From Baffinella frigidus (taxonomy: Eukaryota; Cryptophyceae; Cryptomonadales; Baffinellaceae), in contig MU646417.1 in NCBI GenBank assembly GCA_026770585.1, positions 620,860 through 631,636 of the forward strand: a DNA stretch of 10,777 nucleotides. Direction: 5' to 3'. Position 1 is the stretch's first letter; each line of letters starts with the position of its first letter. Positions 6,995 through 10,777 of the stretch are shown here, piece after piece. Under the pieces are notes generated by a model, which was given only the letters and a program-made list of their open reading frames with translations, did no database searches and was not told the origin of the DNA. Made by a program: the position numbers and the translations under genes.

Positions 6995-7300
6995 TAGCTC
7001 TGCCTCAGTCGGTTTGGCTGACTATTCTCACGTTAACATACCGGGTGTGTGGTACACATCCGTCAACTTTGGAGCGGGAAAGAGCCTAGTCTCTCCACAA
7101 TGGTAAGGCCACATAGACTGAGAAAAGCGACAGCCAAGGCAGTCACCTCGGACAGTTGGCTTCGGCGTCCGCGTGACCGGTCACGCGGGCGTTCACGAGC
7201 CTGCCGGCGGGGCTGTTCCACGTTGGTAAGGCCACATAGACTGAGACAGAGCCACAGTTCACCCAGCGTGGATCTGGCGCTAAATGCTGCCGGAGGCGCT
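6995..7300 (+). repeat. Family D repeat, copy D2, with duplicated right half and spacer
   Basis: D2 runs from TAGCTCTGCCTCAGTC to ACATAGACTGAGA (about 7125). The stretch GGTAAGGCCACATAGACTGAGA recurs (7103-7124 and 7225-7246), so the right end is duplicated about 122 bp downstream. Between them lies an 18-bp perfect palindrome, CGCGTGACCGGTCACGCG (7170-7187). 7260-7280 is the spacer motif CACCCAGCGTGGATCTGGCGC, shared with 7801. The frames at 6831-7106 and 7049-7303 have no recognisable protein content. Confidence 0.75.
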
Positions 7301-7491
7301 TAACTCCGCCTCACTCGGGTTGACCGACTATTCTCAAGGTGACACGCTGGGTTCGCAGTACGAATTCGTCAACTTTCGAGCGGACAAGCGCCTAGTCTCA
7401 CCAAAATGCTGAGACTAAATAGACTGAGGCAGAGCTAGGGTCTAAACCAAATAGACCGAGACTGAGCTAGGAGGTTGACCCAGCGTGAATC
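7301..7491 (+). repeat. Family D repeat, copy D3, plus extra right end and spacer
   Basis: D3 spans 7301-7437 (TAACTCCGCCTCACTC to GACTGAGGCAGAGCTA). A second right end, AAATAGACCGAGACTGAGCTAG, follows at 7449-7470. The spacer motif GACCCAGCGTGAATC (7477-7491) is then cut by the MITE at 7492. Confidence 0.78.
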
Positions 7492-7632
7492 TGATGTGGA
7501 AACTCTTTTAATTTAAAAAACTGGATTTCCATGAAAATTACTACACGTTTGCTTTAGTACTACTAGCAAAAATTATTCTGTGTAGTAAATTTCATTACCG
7601 AAGTTTTTTAAATCAAAAGTGTTTCCATATGA
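7492..7632. mobile_element. 4-bp-TSD MITE in family D spacer (TSD (A/G)ATC)
   Basis: This is a 141-bp foldback. The left end is TGATGTGGAAACTCTTTTAA, and the right end reads TCATATGGAAACACTTTTGA on the other strand. Flanks are AATC (7488-7491) and GATC (7633-7636), and the uninterrupted spacer at 7260 has GATC there, implying one later substitution on the left. The core GAAAATTACTACACGTTTGC ... GTGTAGTAAATTTCATTACC matches 6528, 9818 and 10315. Confidence 0.85.
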
Positions 7633-7660
7633 GATCCGGGGCGGTGCCTCGACGGGAGGC

Positions 7661-7840
7661 ACGCTCTGCTTGACTCGCGGACTATTCTTAAGTTAACATC
7701 CCGGCTGTGCGGTACGAATCCGTCAACTTTCGAGCGGGAACGCGCCTAGTCTCACCAAATCGGGGCAAACCCACATAGACCGAGACAGAGCTAGGAGGAT
7801 CACCCAGGGTGGATCTGGCGCCACATGCTTCCGGGTTTAG
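7661..7840 (+). repeat. Family D repeat, copy D4, with spacer
   Basis: 7661-7793 aligns along its length with D3 (CTCTGCTTGACTCGCGGACTATTCTTAAG in D-like order, ending GACCGAGACAGAGCTA). 7801-7835 is the spacer CACCCAGGGTGGATCTGGCGCCACATGC. The D-plus-spacer arrangement repeats three times from 6995, pointing to a tandem array later broken by MITEs. Confidence 0.78.
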
Positions 7841-8215
7841 CGTCGACGGGGAGCGCGCTCTGGTGCTGCCCCACCACTTCCGACCCCGCGAAGAAAGCGT
7901 TGTCGGCGTGAAGGGTCCCGACTGTCTCCCCGAGGATTTCCCGCCCGACGTAGGACACGAACCTGGACGCGACCGGGATTTAAAACCATGTAGAAGAGTT
8001 TAAAAATCATATGAAATAATTGAACACCATGTAGCCGAGTTTTAAACCATGTAAAGCGTTGTTTTCGTGGAGGGTCCCGACTGTTTCTCCGAGGATTTGC
8101 GCCCGACGTAGGACACGAACCTGAAAAAGGCCGGTTTCTGAAAGCCATGTAGCAGATATCCCCGAGTTCAAAATCATGAAGCAGACCCCGCCCCCAGACC
8201 GATTAGCGTCTCGCC
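7841..8215 (+). repeat. 70-bp direct repeat with CCATGTAG motifs
   Basis: AAGCGTTGT...AGGGTCCCGACTGT through CCCGACGTAGGACACGAACC occurs at 7895-7965 and 8054-8123 with about ten differences. Between and after the copies, AACCATGTAG-like motifs followed by GAGTTTAAAA or GAGTTCAAAATCAT recur (7984, 8024, 8047, 8142, 8170). Frames of 64 residues (+, 7809-8003) and 103 residues (-, 7837-8148) overlap the repeats. They lack a known motif, and I do not call either as a gene. Confidence 0.72.
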
Positions 8216-8219
8216 ACTT

Positions 8220-8363
8220 TCATCTCGAAAGATAACTGAATCGGTTCCCTAATTAGCGTTTTCATTTAATTAGGAAGCCTAATTGAATTTGCTATGCGCT
8301 AACTAATTTCTCCTATTCAACCTCCTTTTGAAAAGGAAGTGATTCAGTTATCTTCCGAGATGA
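8220..8363. mobile_element. 4-bp-TSD MITE (TSD ACTT)
   Basis: This 144-bp element has ends TCATCTCGAAAGATAACTGA and its complement with one mismatch over 23 bp, flanked by ACTT at 8216-8219 and 8364-8367. The interior is A+T-rich with CCTAATTAGCG and CCTAATTGAATTTGCTATGCGC, which form partial inner arms, and the palindrome CCTTTTGAAAAGG. It shares the terminal TCAT and TSD size with the elements at 7492 and 10315 but lacks the TACTACAC core. Confidence 0.85.
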
Positions 8364-8443
8364 ACTTGGTGTGTACCCCCAGGACCCCGAAGAGGACTTA
8401 CCGAGTTGTTTCCAAAGGTCGGTCTGTATGAAAATTCATAGGC

Positions 8444-8593
8444 TAACGGCCTGAAAATGGGGTAGTTAGGCCTACGGCATTGCCTAGGACCTCCTACCGT
8501 AGGCTGAGGGATCCTAGGACCAAAAAGTCTCGGCCTACGGTAGGAGGTCCTAGGCAATGCCGTAGGCCTAACTACCCCATTTTCAGGCCGTTA
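8444..8593. mobile_element. Perfect inverted repeat, 61-bp arms
   Basis: 8444-8504 and 8533-8593 are exact reverse complements (TAACGGCCTGAAAATGGGG... to CCTACCGTAGGC) around a 28-bp spacer holding GGATCCTAGGACC. Weaker pairing extends outward to 8438-8599 (ATAGG and CCTAT). The arms contain CCTAGG and CCTACCGTAGG motifs also present in family B. No target duplication is visible. The perfect identity indicates recent formation, gene conversion between arms, or strong turnover. Confidence 0.88.
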
Positions 8594-8651
8594 CCCTATT
8601 AAAATGTTGCCCGAATAGGGCACCTCCCTGGTGCTCAACTCACTGGTACTC

Positions 8652-8801
8652 TTATCTCAGAAAACGAGTTCTAAAACTCATTTTCTTAAGTCAATTCCCC
8701 TACAAATTTGTCAACTTATGCGGAGAGTAAAGAAGAAGTTGACAAATTCGTAGGGGAATTGACTTAAGAAAACGAGTTTTAGAACTCGTTTTCTGAGATA
8801 A
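8652..8801. mobile_element. 4-bp-TSD foldback element, 66-bp arms (TSD ACTC)
   Basis: Arms 8652-8717 and 8736-8801 begin TTATCTCAGAAAACGAGTTC and match at 64 of 66 positions around an 18-bp spacer. Both mismatches are CG in one arm against CA in the other. ACTC flanks both sides (8648-8651 and 8802-8805). The TTAT terminus and TSD length group it with the elements at 6528 and 9818. Each arm also has a small internal hairpin, ACGAGTTCTAAAACTC(A/G)T. Confidence 0.87.
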
Positions 8802-8805
8802 ACTC

Positions 8806-8966
8806 ACTGGAACTCCCCTCTCTAGCTCTGCCTCTTCGTTTCCAAAGGTCGATTCGTAGCGAACTCAGTGGTAAGCACTCACTGGTACGAACCAACCTTG
8901 GAAACCAGTGAACGAACTCTATAAGTCATTTTCGGAGTTCGTTGGTACCACGCCGGAAGTGATATA
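8806..8966. other. Host repeat segment with imperfect hairpin
   Basis: GTTTCCAAAGGTCGATTCGTA (8838-8858) repeats GTTTCCAAAGGTCGGTCTGTA at 8408-8428, so the foldbacks between them lie in a duplicated host segment. TTTCCAAAGGT can also pair with ACCTTGGAAA at 8903-8912. 8822-8833 is a fragment of the family D end (TAGCTCTGCCTC). The motif ACTCACTGGTA recurs three to four times between 8637 and 8890. Confidence 0.55.
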
Positions 8967-9067
8967 TCCCTTAAGGAGCCAGTAGGCTCATACGCCCTAC
9001 CGTCGGGCCCTAGGACCTGCCTAGGACCCCTTGGCAGTCAAATTGGACTGCCTGGCCACTTAAGGGG
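8967..9067 (-). mobile_element. Family B MITE, copy B3, inverted orientation
   Basis: This 101-bp copy runs opposite to B1 and B2. The left end is TCCCTTAAGGAGCCAGTAGG after TA (8965-8966), and the right end is CACTTAAGGGG with the expected TA lost where a family C element abuts. The hairpin (9033-9052, GGCAGTC...GACTGCC, 7-bp outer stem with one inner mismatch) lies 15 bp from the right terminus, equivalent to the B1 and B2 position. The stem sequence again differs. Confidence 0.85.
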
Positions 9068-9068
9068 T

Positions 9069-9259
9069 CCACTCGAGAATGCTAGAGGGGCCTATTTATA
9101 TGTGGGGTTGTAGATATTTGTACCAGGATAAGGTATTCCAACTTCGTGACTGGCCAATATATGGCTAGTAACGTGACCAATCAACGATATTTACTACACA
9201 AACGCCCACTTTTAAAAGCACATTGGTTTTAAATAGGCCCCTCTAGCATTCTCGTGTGG
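9069..9259. mobile_element. Family C foldback element, copy C3
   Basis: Arms 9069-9097 and 9231-9259 match at 28 of 29 positions and begin CCAC(A/T)CGAGAATGCTAGAG. ATGTGGGGTTGT...TTTGTACCAG (9100-9126) aligns with the reverse complement of 4849-4875 in C2. A central hairpin ACTGGCCA-TGGCTAGT (about 9151-9170), then AACGTGACCAA and TTTACTACACAAACG follow. It abuts B3 directly at the left. Confidence 0.83.
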
Positions 9260-9296
9260 TATGACTTTCGGTTCCACGAACATCCTCAAGGTCGAA

Positions 9297-9422
9297 CCAC
9301 GCCAGATTGCTCGAGGAAAACCGACGCCTTATCCACGTGAGATCTGACGTGGTTGACTTGAGGATGCAAGGGGTTTCCCTTGCAAGATGTCAAAAGTGGA
9401 TGTTTCGAGCATCCTGGCGTGG
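9297..9422. mobile_element. Family E inverted-repeat element, copy E1
   Basis: The termini CCACGCCAGATTGCTCG and CGAGCATCCTGGCGTGG enclose 126 bp. A hairpin TGCAAGGG-GTTT-CCCTTGCA lies at 9365-9384. A second, overlapping inverted pair, CATCCTCAAG...ACCACG (9281-9300) with CGTGGTTGACTTGAGGATG (9348-9366), offers an alternative fold. The right flank TATG also follows C3 (9260-9263). No clear target duplication is present. Confidence 0.68.
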
Positions 9423-9524
9423 TATGTCACCTCACGAATGCCGTCATTTAGTCTGATGCCGGAATTAAGGTGTGCACCCTTAGCGGACCCCCCATCGCCC
9501 CGCCGCTTAGCGGCGGGGCGGCGC
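9423..9524. other. Spacer ending in an 11-bp GC hairpin
   Basis: 9423-9495 shows nothing recognisable. 9496-9520 is a perfect hairpin, CGCCCCGCCGC-TTA-GCGGCGGGGCG, with an 11-bp all-GC stem and 3-nt loop, immediately upstream of the 23-bp array. One arm plus loop, CGCCCCGCCGCTTAG, recurs at 9726-9740. It resembles a stem-loop terminator in shape, but without a gene or T tract I do not call it one. Confidence 0.7.
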
Positions 9525-9616
9525 GTGTGAGATCGGCCTCGCGTTCCGTGTGAGATCGGCCTCGCGTTCCGTGTGAGATCGGCCTCGCGTTCCGTGTGAG
9601 ATCGGCCTCGCGTTCT
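9525..9616 (+). repeat. 23-bp minisatellite, four units
   Basis: There are four tandem units of GTGTGAGATCGGCCTCGCG followed by TTCC, at 9525, 9548, 9571 and 9594. The first three are identical and the last differs by one base (TTCT). The unit is the same length as the 2605 array but unrelated in sequence. The Arg-rich reverse-strand frame (9448-9642) is a by-product. Confidence 0.95.
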
Positions 9617-9813
9617 GCCTGCCGGCCCCAGCCCCAGCGCATGCGCGCCCCATTTTGTACCGGGAAAAGGGCTATAATAGACTCACCGTTCCGTAGAAGG
9701 GATCTGCAGAGAAAGCATTTTTACCGCCCCGCCGCTTAGCATCTCACCGTTTGGAGTGTCAAGTACCTGGCGTCGACGTCGGTGGTAAACACGTGGTCCA
9801 TGCCCCCCCCGCC
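9617..9813. other. Unassigned spacer
   Basis: This contains CGCCCCGCCGCTTAG (9726-9740, half of the 9496 hairpin), GTACCTGGCGTCGACGTCGG (9764-9783; related GTACCTGACGTCG at 10143 and 10646) and a C8 run (9803-9810). TATAATA at 9672-9678 is TATA-like but has no gene downstream. No coding frame is visible. Confidence 0.5.
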
Positions 9814-9817
9814 ATTC

Positions 9818-9957
9818 TTATCCGGGGAGACCTATTTTTCTTTCATTCGATGGCAATGAAAATTACTACACAAATGCTTTACTATTACTAATAAGAACGA
9901 ATCGTGTAGGAATTTTCGGTGCCATCAAACGAAAGAAAAATAGGTTTCCCCGGATAA
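9818..9957. mobile_element. 4-bp-TSD MITE (TSD ATTC)
   Basis: This 140-bp element has ends TTATCCGGGGAGACCTATTT and CCCCGGATAA, flanked by ATTC at 9814-9817 and 9958-9961. Outer arms CCTATTTTTCTTTC...GAAAGAAAAATAGG are well paired. The inner pair AATTACTACACAAATGCTTT and CGTGTAGGAATTTTC is the shared core. It is closest to the element at 6528 in both ends and core, but its outer arm sequence after the first 9 bp has diverged. Confidence 0.88.
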
Positions 9958-9992
9958 ATTCCTCCGCGTGCTCGAGACACCTCTTCGCCTCC

Positions 9993-10130
9993 CCACGCCA
10001 GATTCTAGCAAGGGTTCCCCAAAAGTCGATTCCCCGGAAGGACTCAGGGGGGGTTGTTCACTTTTGGGATAGTTGTTCACTTTTGGGATAGTTTGGAACG
10101 AGCCGAACCCCCACGAGCAATCTGGCGTGG
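9993..10130. mobile_element. Family E inverted-repeat element, copy E2, with 19-bp tandem duplication
   Basis: CCACGCCAGATT (9993-10004) and AATCTGGCGTGG (10119-10130) bound 138 bp. The right end extends as CACGAGCAATCTGGCGTGG, matching the E1 terminus. Inside, GTTGTTCACTTTTGGGATA occurs twice in tandem (10053-10071 and 10072-10090). Interior sequence otherwise differs from E1. The reverse frame at 9925-10215 spans two elements and is not credible. Confidence 0.72.
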
Positions 10131-10310
10131 CCGGGCGCGGTGGTACCTGACGTCGGCGAATACCGTATCTGAAATAACCGTATCTGAGATAAGGTCGTGG
10201 GTCAGCCGTCGTCAATACCGTATCTGAAATAACCTAACTGTAGGCCTTGACCCTGTGAGTGTGCGGGGTTCGACGTGTCTGCTTACATCTCGCCCCCCTC
10301 GCCTCTCATG
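10131..10310 (+). repeat. Spacer with three TACCGTATCTGAAATAA motifs
   Basis: ACCGTATCTGA(A/G)ATAA occurs three times: 10162-10177, 10177-10192 (GAGATAA variant) and 10217-10232. The first two are nearly adjacent. GTACCTGACGTCGGCG (10143-10158) is shared with 9764 and 10646. From 10240 to 10310 I see nothing. Confidence 0.65.
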
Positions 10311-10314
10311 GATC

Positions 10315-10453
10315 TCATGTGAAAACGGTTTTAATTCAAAAAAAAAAATCGATGAAAATTACTACACGAATGCTTTAATATCACTAGTAAAACTCATTAT
10401 GTGTAGTAAATTTCATTGCCAGAAAGTTTTAAATTAAGACCGTTTCTCTATGA
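10315..10453. mobile_element. 4-bp-TSD MITE (TSD GATC)
   Basis: This 139-bp element is flanked by GATC (10311-10314 and 10454-10457). The left end is TCATGTGAAAACGGTTTTAA, and the right end reads TCATAGAGAAACGGTCTTAA on the other strand. The core GAAAATTACTACACGAATGC ... GTGTAGTAAATTTCATTGCC closely matches the element at 7492. Left of the core an A11 run interrupts the arm. Confidence 0.87.
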
Positions 10454-10508
10454 GATCAGAGCCGCCGCAGTAGCGCGCCGCCAGACGTACCGGGAGAAGA
10501 CCTTTTCC

Positions 10509-10634
10509 AAGAACGAAGCGATTTTCAACAAGAACGAAGCGATTTTTAACAAGAACGAAGCGATTTTCAACAAGAACGAAGCGATTTTCAACAAGAACGA
10601 AGCGATTTTCTTCAAGAACGAAGCGATTTTCAAC
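10509..10634 (+). repeat. 21-bp minisatellite, six units
   Basis: There are six in-register units of AAGAACGAAGCGATTTTCAA plus C, starting at 10509 and then every 21 bp. Unit 2 has TTTAAC and unit 5 TTCTTC at the end. As 21 is a multiple of three, both strands stay open: KNEAIFN heptads forward (frame 10416-10709) and LLKIASF heptads in reverse (10448-10636). The forward frame begins inside the neighbouring MITE arm with a non-ATG codon, so I favour a non-coding minisatellite. The unit 2 change is silent on both strands. Confidence 0.93.
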
Positions 10635-10777
10635 ATCCCGGGGGTACCTGACGTCGACCTCCGTGGCGAGGTACCCCTGTACAGTACGCCTATGCCTGGG
10701 GCCCTGTGAGCGAGGTATCCCTGTACACCCCTACACCCTGCACCCTACACCCTACACCCTGCACCCTACACCCCTAC
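10635..10777. repeat. Short duplicated motif and terminal C-rich tract
   Basis: GCGAGGTACCCCTGTACA (10665-10682) recurs as GCGAGGTATCCCTGTACA at 10709-10726. From 10727 the sequence becomes CCCTACACCCTGCACCC repeats to the window end. It resembles 925-950 and has the same strand sense as the tract at 1-150, so the window is bracketed by related C-rich arrays. Confidence 0.82.

Noticed and set aside
7837-8148. Reverse-strand 103-residue frame
   Set aside because: It covers a diverged 70-bp direct repeat, is overlapped by a forward frame and has no recognisable domain.
9496-9520. Rho-independent terminator
   Set aside because: There is no T tract after the stem and no gene upstream, and the genome appears eukaryotic.
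9672-9678. TATAATA as a promoter box
   Set aside because: There is no plausible gene downstream and the motif is short enough to occur by chance.

Overview
The window looks like a gene-free, repeat-rich stretch of a eukaryotic nuclear genome. It holds long (GA)n/(CT)n microsatellites, several minisatellites, many short inverted-repeat elements of about 100-290 bp, and degenerate telomere-like heptamer tracts, including two exact TTTAGGG units at 5863-5876. TTTAGGG-type telomeres occur in plants, green algae and alveolates such as dinoflagellates and chromerids. A protist or alga is therefore plausible, but the sequence does not settle the lineage. I found no convincing protein gene, rRNA or tRNA. 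The open frames lie in repeats, usually on both strands, and many begin inside inverted-repeat arms.

Layout. 1-150 and 791-956 are C-rich heptamer tracts around a dispersed repeat with the motif TTTCAATATCCAAGACACG (205-790, remnants near 957 and 1606). 1066-1176 is a GA microsatellite. Element A1 (1243-1412) and element B1 (1502-1603) are each inserted at a TA inside that dispersed repeat. 1861-3750 is a nested segmental duplication with 992-bp and 707-bp offsets, carrying two identical 8-unit arrays of a 23-bp repeat; an inverted fragment lies at 4089-4158. 3866-4046 and 4657-4906 are foldback elements on either side of a 200-bp CT microsatellite. 5030-5434 is a 219-bp tandem duplication around a 21-bp array, followed by a 21-22-bp array interrupted by B2. 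5697-5986 is an inverted repeat with 104-bp arms, and 6084-6330 is a G-rich tract. 6404-7840 is an array of a roughly 130-bp repeat (family D) invaded by three smaller elements. 7895-8123 holds a 70-bp direct repeat. 8220-9422 is densely packed with foldback elements, among them a perfect 61-bp-arm inverted repeat. 9525-9616, 10053-10090 and 10509-10634 are further minisatellites, and the window ends in a C-rich tract.

The nearest thing to a system is a set of non-autonomous transposon families. Six elements of 131-150 bp share T(T/C)AT-type termini and 4-bp target duplications, and four of them share a core with TACTACAC/GTGTAGTA while their outer arms differ. Family B (about 100 bp, TA target) carries a 20-bp hairpin exactly 15 bp from one end in all three copies. 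Its stem sequence differs completely between copies while pairing is kept, as if structure rather than sequence were maintained. Nested insertions into known repeats give internal empty-site evidence for several target duplications. No transposase is present, so the mobilising enzymes must be encoded elsewhere or be extinct.
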